Under the pieces are notes generated by a model. The model did no database searches, was not told the DNA's origin, and saw only the letters and a list, made by a program, of their open reading frames with translations. Below are positions 43,827-52,935 of a stretch of 64,000 bases of DNA, piece by piece. Location: positions 124,001 to 188,000 of the forward strand of contig NZ_VCPC01000004.1 in the NCBI RefSeq assembly GCF_005938225.1, written 5' to 3'. This DNA comes from Arenibacterium halophilum (GTDB taxonomy: Bacteria; Pseudomonadota; Alphaproteobacteria; Rhodobacterales; Rhodobacteraceae). The position numbers were made by a program, and so were the translations under genes. Position 1 is the first letter of the stretch, and the number at the start of each line of letters is the position of its first letter.

Positions 43827-45224
43827 TCACGATGCGGCGACCATCAGGCCCTTGTCCGTCGCCTCGGCCAGCGCCTCGTCCAGCGACAGGCGCGCACGGG
43901 TGATCAGCGTGTCAATTTCACCGTTCGAGATGACCAACGGCGGCGAGATGATCATGCGGTCGCCCACGTGGCGCATCACCAAACCATTGGCAAAACAGCG
44001 CGTGCGGCAGATCAGGCCGACGGTGCCTTCGTCGGCGGCAAACTTCGCGCGGGTCTCCTTGTGCGGGGTCAGCGCGATGGACCCCATCATGCCGCAAATG
44101 CGCGCCTCACCCACCAGCGGGTGATCGGTGAGGGCCTGCCATTTTTCGGCCAGGTAGGGCGCCGCAGTCTCGCGCACATGGCCGAGGATGTTTTCCTCTT
44201 CCAGGATGCGCAGGTTTTCCAGCGCGACGGCGGCGGCGACCGGGTGGCCCGAATAGGTGTAGCCGTGGTTGAATTCGTTGTTGTCGACCACGCTGGCGAT
44301 CTTGTCGCTGACAATTGACGCGCCAATCGGCTGGTAGCCCGAGCTGAGGCCCTTGGCGACGGTCATGATGTCGGGACGAATGTCGAGCGTCTGGCTGCCG
44401 AACCAGTTGCCGGTCCGGCCAAAGCCGCAGATCACCTCGTCCGCGATCAGCAGAATGCCGTATTTGTCGCAAATACGCTGGATTTCCGGCCAGTAGGTTT
44501 CGGGCGGGATGATCACCCCGCCCGCGCCCTGGATCGGCTCACCGATAAAGGCCGCCACGCGATGTTCGCCGTGCTTCAGGATCTCGGCTTCCAACTCCTG
44601 CGCGCGGGCAAGACCGAAATCTTCGGGGCTCATGTCGCCGCCTTCGGCATACCAATGCGGTTGGTTGATATGGTGAATGTCGGGGATCGGCAGGCCACCC
44701 TGCGAATGAATTGCCGACATGCCGCCAAGGCTGCCGCTGCCCATCGAAGACCCGTGATAGCCGTTCTTGCGCGCGATCACGATGTTGCGGTCCGGCTGGC
44801 CCTTCATCGCCCAATAGGCGCGCACCATGCGCAGGTTGGTGTCATTCGCGTCCGACCCGCCCGAGCCGAAGAAGACGTGGTTCAGATCGCCCGGCGCCAG
44901 TTCGGCCAGCTTGGCGGCCAGCGCGATGGCGGGCACATGCGATGTTTGGAAGAAGGTATTGTAGAACGGCAGTTCGCGCATCTGACGTGCGGCGACCTCG
45001 GCCAGTTCCTCGCGCCCGTAGCCGATGTTCACGCACCACAGACCAGCCATGGCGTCAAGGATTTCAACGCCTTCGCTGTCGGTCAGAAAGACGCCCTTGG
45101 CTTTTGTTATCACCCGGGCGCCTTTTTCCGCGATCTCGGTGTTGGTCGAGAACGGATGCATATGGTGCGCAGCGTCCAGCTTTTGCAGTTCGGCCGTGGG
45201 CATGTGGTTGGTGATCGAGGTCAT
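43827..45224 (-). CDS. spuC: Putrescine-pyruvate aminotransferase (SpuC type)
   Basis: A 465-residue class-III PLP aminotransferase. It carries HHMHPFSTNTEIAEKGARVI near residue 20, GSGGSDANDTNLRMVRAYW near 122, YHGSSMGSGSLGGM near 155, an Asp in LLIADEVICGFGRTG near 262, and the Schiff-base lysine in TVAKGLSSGYQPIGA near 293. Closest recalled relatives are putrescine or omega-amino acid-pyruvate transaminases. It lies downstream of the GntR-type regulator and beside potFGHI, which supports a role in putrescine breakdown to 4-aminobutanal. An operator-like sequence lies just upstream. Confidence 0.88.
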   Translation of the reverse strand: MTSITNHMPTAELQKLDAAHHMHPFSTNTEIAEKGARVITKAKGVFLTDSEGVEILDAMAGLWCVNIGYGREELAEVAARQMRELPFYNTFFQTSHVPAIALAAKLAELAPGDLNHVFFGSGGSDANDTNLRMVRAYWAMKGQPDRNIVIARKNGYHGSSMGSGSLGGMSAIHSQGGLPIPDIHHINQPHWYAEGGDMSPEDFGLARAQELEAEILKHGEHRVAAFIGEPIQGAGGVIIPPETYWPEIQRICDKYGILLIADEVICGFGRTGNWFGSQTLDIRPDIMTVAKGLSSGYQPIGASIVSDKIASVVDNNEFNHGYTYSGHPVAAAVALENLRILEEENILGHVRETAAPYLAEKWQALTDHPLVGEARICGMMGSIALTPHKETRAKFAADEGTVGLICRTRCFANGLVMRHVGDRMIISPPLVISNGEIDTLITRARLSLDEALAEATDKGLMVAAS

Positions 45225-45259
45225 GGGAAACTCCGGGGAAGTCAGGTTGGCGCGAGAAT

Positions 45260-45270
45260 ATGATCAAATT
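45260..45270 (-). promoter_or_regulatory. Candidate operator upstream of spuC
   Basis: ATGATCAAATT contains the same nine bases, TGATCAAAT, as 46063-46071 upstream of potF. It lies in the 63-base gap between the GntR gene and spuC, 36 bases before the spuC start. The near-palindromic core fits a GntR-type dimer. Confidence 0.45.
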
Positions 45271-45287
45271 ATCCGCTGTCAATCGAA

Positions 45288-45974
45288 TCAGGGGGAGTCT
45301 GCCAGCACCGCGGCGATCTGCTCCATCCCCTGCTCGATATCCTGTACCATCGCCGTGGCGGCGGCCTCTGTGTCGGCTCGGGCCAGTGCTGCCAGAAGAT
45401 CCTTGTGACGGTCGGGCAGGTTCTGGGTGCCGAAACGGCCACAGACCACGCGCAGCGACGGGCCGAACCGGAGCCAGAGCCGATCCGCCATTTCGGCCAG
45501 TACGGGCGCCCCGGCACATGCGTAAAGCGTCGCATGAAACCGGTAGTTCTGCGCCAGATAGGCAGGCACATCACCTCGGGATATAGCGTGATCCAACGCA
45601 GTATCCAGCCCGTGTAGCCGATTGATCAGCGCCGGTTCTATCGCCGAGACGGCACGCCGTGTCAGCTCTGGCTCTATTGATTTCCTTACGAATACCAGCT
45701 GTTCGAGATCAGCCAACGTGAGCTGAGGCACGATCACGCGGCGGTTGCCAAGGAACTGCAAAGCGCCTTCCGAAATCAATCGGCGAATCGCCTCGCGCAC
45801 CGGGGTCATGCCCGCCGGCAGGCTTTGCGCAAGGCCCTGGATCGTCACCGCCTCGCCCGGGGCAAGGTCGCCAAACAGCACCCGTTCGCGCAGTGCATGG
45901 TACACCTGTTCGTGAACGGGCTGGGGTGCGGCCTCGGCCATGGCCTCCACTGCCGAATTTTTCACCAGTGTCAC
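45288..45974 (-). CDS. GntR-family transcriptional regulator (FCD subfamily)
   Basis: A 228-residue regulator. The N-terminal winged helix (about residues 18-85) includes LRERVLFGDLAPGEAVTIQG and PVREAIRRLISEGALQF. The helical FCD effector domain (about 95-220) has the usual metal/ligand His and Asp positions (FHATLYACAG near 148; DRHKDLLAAL near 187). Its gene sits between divergent putrescine uptake and degradation genes, so it very likely controls both. It may sense putrescine or a product. It is in line with spuC, which begins 63 bases further on. Confidence 0.88.
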   Translation of the reverse strand: MTLVKNSAVEAMAEAAPQPVHEQVYHALRERVLFGDLAPGEAVTIQGLAQSLPAGMTPVREAIRRLISEGALQFLGNRRVIVPQLTLADLEQLVFVRKSIEPELTRRAVSAIEPALINRLHGLDTALDHAISRGDVPAYLAQNYRFHATLYACAGAPVLAEMADRLWLRFGPSLRVVCGRFGTQNLPDRHKDLLAALARADTEAAATAMVQDIEQGMEQIAAVLADSP

Positions 45975-46061
45975 GATCGCCCCCTGATTCCCGGAACATG
46001 GTTACTTGCGTCACATGCCGCTGCGTGGAAACATAGACCCTATTGCCGCGCATGGCAAAAC

Positions 46062-46071
46062 TTGATCAAAT
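46062..46071 (+). promoter_or_regulatory. Candidate operator upstream of potF
   Basis: TTGATCAAAT includes the perfect palindrome TTGATCAA and shares TGATCAAAT with 45261-45269. It lies 42 bases before the potF start and 87 bases before the divergent GntR gene start. Confidence 0.45.
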
Positions 46072-46113
46072 CCAAAGTCACCGGGGGGAACCCGGGGCGC
46101 AAGGGAGACACTC

Positions 46114-47199
46114 ATGAAAATCCAGACGTTGACAGTGGCAACCGTACTTGCCGTCGGCGCCGCAAGCGTAACCGCCGAAGAAGTGCGCGTTTACAACTGG
46201 TCCGACTATATCGACGAAAACCTTCTGGCCAAGTTCGAGGAAGAAACCGGAATCGAGTTGATCTACGACGTGTTCGACAGCAACGAGGTTCTGGAAACCA
46301 AGATGCTGGCCGGCGGGTCGGGCTATGACGTGGTGGTGCCCACCGGCACGTTCCTGCAACGCCAGATCGCGGCCGGGTCGTTCCAGAAGCTGGACAAGGA
46401 CAAGCTGCCGAACCTATCGAACATGTGGGATGTGATCGCGGACCGAACCTCGAAATACGACCCCGGCAACGAATACGCCATCAACTACATGTGGGGCACC
46501 ACCGGCATTGGCGTGAACGAAGCCAAGGTCAAGGAAGTGCTGGGCGAAGATGCGCCCGTGACCTCTTGGGACCTGGTGTTCAAGCCCGAGAACATGGAAA
46601 AACTGGCCGAATGCGGCGTGCATTTCCTGGATGCACCGGCTGAAATGATCCCGGCGGCGCTGAACTATATCGGCGAAGATCCCGACAGCCACGACCCGGA
46701 AGTGATCGAAAAAGCGGAAGGCGTGTTCATGCCGATCCGCGGCTACATCCAGAAATTCCACAGCTCGGAATACATCAACGCGCTGGCGAACGGCGATATC
46801 TGCGTGGCCGTCGGTTGGTCGGGCGACATCCTGCAAGCGCGCGACCGCGCCGCAGAGGCCGACAATGGCGTGGAAATTTCCTACTACGCGCCGGATGAAG
46901 GCGCGCAGATGTGGTTCGACCAGATGGCCATTCCGGTGGACGCGCCCAACCCCGAGGCGGCGCATACCTTCCTGAACTTCATCATGGATGCACAGAACAT
47001 GGCCGCGGCGTCGAACTATGTGTACTACGCCAATGGCAACAAGGCGTCGCAGGAATTCCTTGAGGAGGACGTGATCGGCGATCCGGCGATCTATCCGACC
47101 GAGGCCGCGATGAACAACACCTTTACCACCACGCCCTACCCGGCCAAGGTGCAGCGGGTGGTGACTCGTCTCTGGACCAAGATCAAGTCGGGCACCTGA
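46114..47199 (+). CDS. potF: Putrescine-binding periplasmic protein
   Basis: A 361-residue exported binding protein. A signal peptide (about residues 1-21) precedes VRVYNWSDYIDENLLAKFEE, the characteristic start of PotF/SpuD/PotD. Ligand-site features visible are YDVVVPTGTFLQRQ near residue 70, MWGTTGIGVNE near 128, and VGWSGDILQARDRA near 232. GGGAG is close to the start. The first gene of potF-G-H-I followed by an FAD oxidase, all in one direction. High affinity for putrescine is inferred from family and context; spermidine is possible. Confidence 0.93.
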   Translation: MKIQTLTVATVLAVGAASVTAEEVRVYNWSDYIDENLLAKFEEETGIELIYDVFDSNEVLETKMLAGGSGYDVVVPTGTFLQRQIAAGSFQKLDKDKLPNLSNMWDVIADRTSKYDPGNEYAINYMWGTTGIGVNEAKVKEVLGEDAPVTSWDLVFKPENMEKLAECGVHFLDAPAEMIPAALNYIGEDPDSHDPEVIEKAEGVFMPIRGYIQKFHSSEYINALANGDICVAVGWSGDILQARDRAAEADNGVEISYYAPDEGAQMWFDQMAIPVDAPNPEAAHTFLNFIMDAQNMAAASNYVYYANGNKASQEFLEEDVIGDPAIYPTEAAMNNTFTTTPYPAKVQRVVTRLWTKIKSGT

Positions 47200-47205
47200 C
47201 GTGAC

Positions 47206-47232
47206 GGGCCGGAGCGGCGTCCGTTCCGGCCC
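47206..47232 (+). other. Hairpin between potF and potG
   Basis: GGGCCGGA (47206-47213) pairs with TCCGGCCC (47225-47232) seven bases after the potF stop, with no U-run. It probably stabilises the potF mRNA or causes partial termination so that binding protein exceeds transporter. Confidence 0.65.
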
Positions 47233-47258
47233 ACCCCAACCGACAAGGGACGGCACAG

Positions 47259-48386
47259 TTGAATTCCACCGTATTTGCACCCTGGGACGACCCGGATCAG
47301 AAACCGTTGATCCGGTTTCGCAATGTCACGAAGAAATTCGGCGAATTCGTCGCCATCGACAATCTGACACTTGATATTTACGAACGCGAATTCTTTGCAC
47401 TGCTGGGTCCGTCGGGCTGCGGCAAGACAACTATGATGCGGATGCTGGCGGGGTTTGAAACGCCCACCTCGGGCCAGATCGAACTGAACGGCCAGAACAT
47501 CGCGCCGGTGCCGCCCAACAAGCGCGCGGTGAACATGATGTTCCAATCCTACGCGCTGTTCCCGCATCTAACCGTTTGGGACAACATCGCCTTTGGCCTG
47601 AAGCGCGAAGGCATGGAAGCGGGCAAGCTGAAGGCCCGGGTCGAGGAGATGCTGCGCCTGACGCGGCTGGAGCGTTTCGCCAAACGCAAACCGCACCAGA
47701 TTTCAGGTGGGCAACGCCAGCGGGTCGCGCTGGCCCGGTCGCTGGCCAAGGCGCCGACGCTTCTGCTGCTGGACGAACCGCTGGGCGCGCTGGATGCCAA
47801 GCTGCGGCAGGACACGCAGTTTGAACTGATGGATATTCAGGAAAAGACCGGCACCACTTTCGTGATCGTGACCCACGATCAGGAAGAGGCGATGACCGTC
47901 GCCAGCCGTGTTGCCGTGATGGACGAAGGCCGCATCATGCAGGTTGCCACGCCCGACCGCATCTATGAAATGCCGAATTCCGTTTATGTCGCTGATTTCA
48001 TTGGTGATGTTAACATCATCGAAGGCCGTGCCACACCATTGGAAGAGGGTCAGGTCCGCATCGACTGGGCCGAAGCGCAGCCGCCCCTGTTTGCCACCAC
48101 CTCGGCCCGGTTCGACGCGGGGCAGACCTGCTATCTTGCGATCCGGCCCGAGAAGATCCTGATTACCGCCGATCAGCCGCAAAGCAACGACAACGCGCTG
48201 CGCGGCAAGGTGGTCGACATCGCCTATCTGGGCAATTTGTCGACCTATCACGTTGCGCTGGCCGACGGCACGATCATCAAGGCGCAAACCGCCAACACGC
48301 GCCGCATCGCGCGCCGCACCTTCACCTGGGAAGACGAGGTGTGGCTATCGTGGACGGCCACCGCCGGGGTGCTGCTCGACAGATGA
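47259..48386 (+). CDS. potG: Putrescine transport ATP-binding protein
   Basis: A 375-residue ABC ATPase. Walker A GPSGCGKTT near residue 50, Q-loop MMFQSYALFPHLTV, signature ISGGQRQRVALARSL near 148 and Walker B LLLDEPLGALD near 170 are intact. A C-terminal TOBE domain follows. The best start is TTG at 47259, with AAGGGA upstream. The stop overlaps potH by four bases. It energises the PotHI channel for putrescine delivered by PotF. Confidence 0.94.
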   Translation: MNSTVFAPWDDPDQKPLIRFRNVTKKFGEFVAIDNLTLDIYEREFFALLGPSGCGKTTMMRMLAGFETPTSGQIELNGQNIAPVPPNKRAVNMMFQSYALFPHLTVWDNIAFGLKREGMEAGKLKARVEEMLRLTRLERFAKRKPHQISGGQRQRVALARSLAKAPTLLLLDEPLGALDAKLRQDTQFELMDIQEKTGTTFVIVTHDQEEAMTVASRVAVMDEGRIMQVATPDRIYEMPNSVYVADFIGDVNIIEGRATPLEEGQVRIDWAEAQPPLFATTSARFDAGQTCYLAIRPEKILITADQPQSNDNALRGKVVDIAYLGNLSTYHVALADGTIIKAQTANTRRIARRTFTWEDEVWLSWTATAGVLLDR

Positions 48387-49264
48387 GACGGCTGGTTCTG
48401 ATCCTCGTTCCCTATGCCTGGCTGCTGGCGCTGTTCCTGGTGCCCTTCATCATCGTGGTGAAAATTTCGCTGTCGGACGTGGCATTGGCGCGGCCGCCCT
48501 ACCTGCCCCAATTCGACTGGGCCGAGGGCATCGGCGCCTTCCTGTCCGAACTCGATTTCGAGAATTTCGTCTTTCTCACAACGGATTCTCTGTACTGGAA
48601 GGCGTATCTTTCCAGCCTGACCATCGCGCTGGTGTCTACGCTCATTACGCTGTGCATCGGCTACCCCATTGCCTATGGCATGGCCCGCGCGCCCGAGGAA
48701 TGGCGCCCTACACTGATGATGCTGATCATCCTGCCGTTCTGGACGTCCTTCCTGATCCGGGTTTACGCGTGGATGGGCATTCTCAGCTCCGAAGGGTTCC
48801 TGAACCAGTTCCTGCTATGGATCGGCGTGATCGACCAGCCGCTGACCATCCTGAACACCAATTCCGCCGTCTATATCGGCATCGTTTACACCTATCTTCC
48901 CTTCATGGTGCTGCCGATCTATGCCGCGCTTGACCGGCTCGACGGCTCGCTGATCGAGACCGCCGAAGATCTGGGATGTTCGCGTCTGTCTGCCTTCTGG
49001 CTGGTAACAATACCGCTGTCGCGCAACGGGATCATCGCTGGCTGTTTCCTTGTGTTCATCCCGGCGCTTGGCGAATTCGTCATCCCCTCGCTTCTGGGCG
49101 GATCCGACACGCTGATGATCGGCAAGGTGCTGTGGGAGGAGTTCTTCTCGAACCGCGACTGGCCCGTGGCTTCGGCGGTGGCGGTGGTCCTGCTGCTGAT
49201 CCTTGTGGTTCCCATCGTGCTGTTCCAGCGCAACCAGCAAAAACAGGCGGAGGCCGAGGGCTGA
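48383..49264 (+). CDS. potH: Putrescine transport permease
   Basis: A 293-residue inner-membrane permease with about six transmembrane helices. Residues 5-27 form the first helix; the ATPase-coupling loop reads ETAEDLGCSRLSAFWLVTIPLS near residue 195. The length equals ordinary PotH, unlike the enlarged permease encoded at 36815. It starts within the potG stop (ATGA) and its stop overlaps the potI start by one base, so the transporter genes are translationally coupled. Confidence 0.94.
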   Translation: MRRLVLILVPYAWLLALFLVPFIIVVKISLSDVALARPPYLPQFDWAEGIGAFLSELDFENFVFLTTDSLYWKAYLSSLTIALVSTLITLCIGYPIAYGMARAPEEWRPTLMMLIILPFWTSFLIRVYAWMGILSSEGFLNQFLLWIGVIDQPLTILNTNSAVYIGIVYTYLPFMVLPIYAALDRLDGSLIETAEDLGCSRLSAFWLVTIPLSRNGIIAGCFLVFIPALGEFVIPSLLGGSDTLMIGKVLWEEFFSNRDWPVASAVAVVLLLILVVPIVLFQRNQQKQAEAEG

Positions 49265-50079
49265 TGCGGCTGAGTTGGTTCAATGTCGTTTCGCTGACGC
49301 TGGGGTTTGCGTTTCTGTATATCCCTATGGTCATTCTGGTGATCTTCAGCTTCAACGAAAGCAAGCTGGTGACGGTCTGGGCCGGGTTTTCGACCAAGTG
49401 GTATGGAGAGCTGTTGCAGAACGAGGCGTTTCTGGATGCGGCCTGGGTCACCATCCGGGTTGCGGTGTTTTCATCAACGCTGGCCACGATCCTTGGCACA
49501 ATGGCCGCCTACGTGCTGGTGCGCGGCGGCCGTTTCATGGGGCGCACGCTGTTTTCCGGCATGATCTATGCGCCGCTGGTGATGCCCGAAGTCATCACCG
49601 GGCTGTCGCTGCTGCTGCTGTTCATCGGCATCGGGCTGGATCGCGGCGTGCTGACCATCGTTCTGGCACATACCACCTTTGCGATGTGCTATGTCTCGGT
49701 CGTGGTGTCGTCGCGGCTGGTGACATTCGATCGCTCGCTGGAAGAAGCCGCGCTTGATCTGGGCTGTTCGCCGATGCAGGCGTTCCGGCTGGTCACCCTT
49801 CCCATCATCGCACCGGCGGTGATTTCCGGCTGGCTGCTGGCCTTTACCCTGTCGCTGGACGATCTTGTCATTGCATCCTTTACGACCGGGCCGTCCGCCA
49901 CCACCTTGCCGATCAAGATCTTCTCGGCCGTACGCCTGGGGGTGAGCCCGGAAATCAACGCCTTGTCGACCATCATGATCGGCATCGTCACCGTAGGTGT
50001 CATCAGCGCTTCGCTGGTGTCGAAACAGGCGATGGTGCGTCAGCGCCGCGAGGAACAGGCCGCGGCGCGCGCGCAATGA
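49264..50079 (+). CDS. potI: Putrescine transport permease
   Basis: A 271-residue permease with six predicted helices, starting with VSLTLGFAFLYIPMVILVIFSF. The coupling loop is EEAALDLGCSPMQAFRLVTLPII near residue 160. It pairs with PotH to form the channel. The gene starts at TGATG, overlapping potH by one base, and its stop overlaps the FAD oxidoreductase start by four bases. Long upstream frames that overlap potH are not supported. Confidence 0.94.
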   Translation: MRLSWFNVVSLTLGFAFLYIPMVILVIFSFNESKLVTVWAGFSTKWYGELLQNEAFLDAAWVTIRVAVFSSTLATILGTMAAYVLVRGGRFMGRTLFSGMIYAPLVMPEVITGLSLLLLFIGIGLDRGVLTIVLAHTTFAMCYVSVVVSSRLVTFDRSLEEAALDLGCSPMQAFRLVTLPIIAPAVISGWLLAFTLSLDDLVIASFTTGPSATTLPIKIFSAVRLGVSPEINALSTIMIGIVTVGVISASLVSKQAMVRQRREEQAAARAQ

Positions 50080-51395
50080 AACGGATCTACCCCGAATACG
50101 CCTATGGCGCAGGGCCGCGCTCGCCCTGTTGGTGGGATGAAACCGCCGATGCCCCTTATTGGCCCATGCTGAAAGGGGAAGACACCGTTGATGTCGGTAT
50201 CATCGGTGGCGGGTTTACCGGCGTGTCGGCGGCGCTGCACCTTGCGCGGGCCGGGCTGTCGGTTGCTGTGATCGAAGCGAACGATCCGGGCTGGGGCGCA
50301 TCGGGCCGAAACGGCGGATTCTGCTGCGTCGGCGGGTCCATGGTGAAAGATCGGGCCCTCGCCGCCCGCTACGGCCACGAGACTGCCGCCGCCTATTGGC
50401 AGGCAGAAATTGACGCCGTGCATATGGCCGAATCGCTGATCAATACGCTGGGGATCGACTGCGATCGCCACTCCAAGGGCGAAACCCAACTGGCACACCG
50501 CCCGCGCGATATGACCCGCCTGCGCGCCAAGGCCGAGGCGATGGCCGGCGGGACCGGCCCACAGCCCGTTCTGACCGAAGCCGCCGATCTGGGATCGCTT
50601 GGCATCTCTGGTCCGTTCCATGGGGCGCTGACGAATCCTGTGGGGTTCGGGCTGAACCCGCGCAAGTACCTGTTTGGTCTTGCGAAAGCGGCGGAAGAGG
50701 CTGGCGCGCGATTCTATCGCCAAAGTCCCGTGCGGCGGGCCGTGCGCTCTGGAAATGCCTGGCTATTGCACAGCACGCGCGGTTCGGTGCGTTGCGCGCA
50801 GGTGATCGTGGCCACGAACGGCTATTCCAGCGAAGGCATGCCGAATTGGCTGGCCGGGCGCTACATGCCGGCGCAATCCAATGTGCTGGTGACCCGGCCT
50901 TTGACCCAGAGCGAGCTCGACTCGGCCGGTTGGACCAGTGATCAGGTGTGCTACGACACGCGCGGATTGCTGCACTACTTCCGCCTGATGCCCGACCGTC
51001 GGTTCCTGTTCGGGATGCGCGGCGGGCTGATGTCGGGTGCCGAGGCCGAAAAGCGGGCCCGGGCCCGGACCCGCGCCGATTTCGAACGCATGTTTCCGGC
51101 TTGGAAGCACGTCGAAAGCCCGAACACGTGGTCCGGTATGGTCTGCCTTGCGCGCAACCTGACCCCTTTCGCCGGGCCCGTCCCCGACCAGCCCGGCATG
51201 TTTGCGGGCTTGGCCTACCACGGCAACGGGGTCGCCATGGGCACCTACACCGGCAAACTGCTTGCCGGACTTGTGCAAGATCGTGACGAGGTGCCCCAAG
51301 TCATGGCAACACGGATGGAAAAATTTCCCCTCGGTCCATTTCGTCGCCTGCTCATGCCGCCATTTTACATCGCCCGCGCGCTTGCCGACATGTGA
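50076..51395 (+). CDS. FAD-dependent amine/amino-acid oxidoreductase (PuuB-like)
   Basis: A 439-residue flavoenzyme of the DAO superfamily. FAD-binding GIIGGGFTGVSAALHLARAG lies near residue 38, with SGRNGGFCC near 75 and a C-terminal GLAYHGNGVAMGTYTG near 385 typical of gamma-glutamylputrescine or glycine/sarcosine oxidases. YPEYAYG near the N-terminus also recalls that subgroup. It ends the potFGHI operon (ATGA overlap), so oxidation of putrescine or a gamma-glutamylated form is the best guess. No glutamylputrescine synthetase (puuA) was seen in the window. Confidence 0.85.
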   Translation: MKRIYPEYAYGAGPRSPCWWDETADAPYWPMLKGEDTVDVGIIGGGFTGVSAALHLARAGLSVAVIEANDPGWGASGRNGGFCCVGGSMVKDRALAARYGHETAAAYWQAEIDAVHMAESLINTLGIDCDRHSKGETQLAHRPRDMTRLRAKAEAMAGGTGPQPVLTEAADLGSLGISGPFHGALTNPVGFGLNPRKYLFGLAKAAEEAGARFYRQSPVRRAVRSGNAWLLHSTRGSVRCAQVIVATNGYSSEGMPNWLAGRYMPAQSNVLVTRPLTQSELDSAGWTSDQVCYDTRGLLHYFRLMPDRRFLFGMRGGLMSGAEAEKRARARTRADFERMFPAWKHVESPNTWSGMVCLARNLTPFAGPVPDQPGMFAGLAYHGNGVAMGTYTGKLLAGLVQDRDEVPQVMATRMEKFPLGPFRRLLMPPFYIARALADM

Positions 51396-51466
51396 TGCCC
51401 GCTAGCCGGTTGACATGATTCATCCACCGTCCCAATGCTTCGGCGGATTTTTGTGAAAGGTGCCCG

Positions 51467-52792
51467 ATGAAAATTGCGATGATCGGAACGGGGTATGTTG
51501 GCCTGGTCTCGGGTGTGTGTTTTTCGGACTTCGGACACGATGTTGTCTGCGTCGACAAGAACGAGGAGAAAATCGCCAAGCTGCAAAGCGGCGAAGTTCC
51601 GATCTACGAACCCGGGCTTGACGAATTGATGGCCCGCAATGTCGAAGCCGGACGGCTGTCGTTCACCTGCGACATGGCCGCCGCGATGGAAGGCGCCGAA
51701 GCCGTGTTCATCGCGGTAGGAACACCAACGCGCCGGGGCGATGGCCACGCCGATTTGACCTATGTGAAGGCCGCTGCGACCGAAATTGCCGGACTTATCA
51801 AAAGCTATACCGTCGTCGTCACCAAATCGACCGTTCCCGTTGGCACAAACCGCATGGTCAAACAGACCATTTCCGACGCCAATCCCAATGCCGACTTCGA
51901 CGTTGCCTCGAACCCCGAATTCCTGCGCGAGGGGGCTGCGATCGACGATTTCATGCGCCCGGACCGCATTGTGGTGGGCGTGCAGAACGACCGCGCCGCA
52001 GAGGTGATGGCCGACATATATCGCCCGCTCTACCTGCGCGATTTTCCGATCCTGACGACCGATCTGGAAAGCGCCGAGATGATCAAATACGCCGCCAACG
52101 CTTTCCTCGCGACCAAAATCACCTTCATCAATGAAATCGCGGCACTGTGTGAACGCACCGGTGCCGATGTGAAGATGGTCAGCAAGGGCATGGGGCTGGA
52201 TGGCAGGATCGGGAACAAGTTTCTTCACGCCGGGCCGGGCTATGGTGGATCGTGTTTTCCCAAGGATACACAGGCGCTTGCCCGGATCGGTCAAGAGCAC
52301 GGGCTGCCGATGCAGATCACTGAAACGGTCATCAAGGTGAACGACGAGGTACGCCGCCGCATGGTGACCAAAGTTTCGGAACTGCTGGATGGGAAGCTGG
52401 CTGGAAAAACGGTTGCCGTTTTGGGCGTAACCTTCAAGCCCAACACCGATGACATGCGCGAAGCACCATCGCTGACCGTTATTCCTGCCCTGATCGGTGC
52501 AGGTGCGAAAGTGCGCGCGGTCGATCCGCAGGCACATCGCGAAGCGCAGGATCTGCTTCCGGGGGTTCAATGGCTCGATGACCCATACAAGGCAGCGCAA
52601 AATGCCGATGCCTTGGTTTTGCTGACGGAATGGAACGAATTCCGCGCACTTGATCTGAAGCGGCTCGCAAGACGGATGACGACCCCGACGATGGCCGACC
52701 TGCGCAACATATATTCTGCGCGTGATGCCCGCCGCGCCGGGTTCAGCCGGTATGTTTCAGTTGGTCGCGCAGACGAATTTTCAGACGAATGA
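51467..52792 (+). CDS. ugd: UDP-glucose 6-dehydrogenase
   Basis: A 441-residue NAD enzyme making UDP-glucuronate from UDP-glucose for exopolysaccharide or capsule. The N-terminal Rossmann motif is GTGYVGLVSGVCFSDFGHDV, and the catalytic Cys is in GPGYGGSCFPKDTQAL near residue 262. The central (about 200-300) and C-terminal (about 315-420) domains are complete; LGVTFKPNTDDMREAPS near 327 is typical. AAAGG precedes the ATG. The gene is alone, without neighbouring glycosyltransferases. Confidence 0.95.
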   Translation: MKIAMIGTGYVGLVSGVCFSDFGHDVVCVDKNEEKIAKLQSGEVPIYEPGLDELMARNVEAGRLSFTCDMAAAMEGAEAVFIAVGTPTRRGDGHADLTYVKAAATEIAGLIKSYTVVVTKSTVPVGTNRMVKQTISDANPNADFDVASNPEFLREGAAIDDFMRPDRIVVGVQNDRAAEVMADIYRPLYLRDFPILTTDLESAEMIKYAANAFLATKITFINEIAALCERTGADVKMVSKGMGLDGRIGNKFLHAGPGYGGSCFPKDTQALARIGQEHGLPMQITETVIKVNDEVRRRMVTKVSELLDGKLAGKTVAVLGVTFKPNTDDMREAPSLTVIPALIGAGAKVRAVDPQAHREAQDLLPGVQWLDDPYKAAQNADALVLLTEWNEFRALDLKRLARRMTTPTMADLRNIYSARDARRAGFSRYVSVGRADEFSDE

Positions 52793-52935
52793 CTATGTGC
52801 TTGCCTAACTCGGTCTGAGCTGGAGAGCATCGCGCACTTCGTTTCGTTTGCTATATAGAGCGATACGCGTTGGACAGAGTTTGGCGGCGGGCCGGCATTG
52901 GAGTCCCTGACGAATCAGACCCTTTCCGGGCCGCA

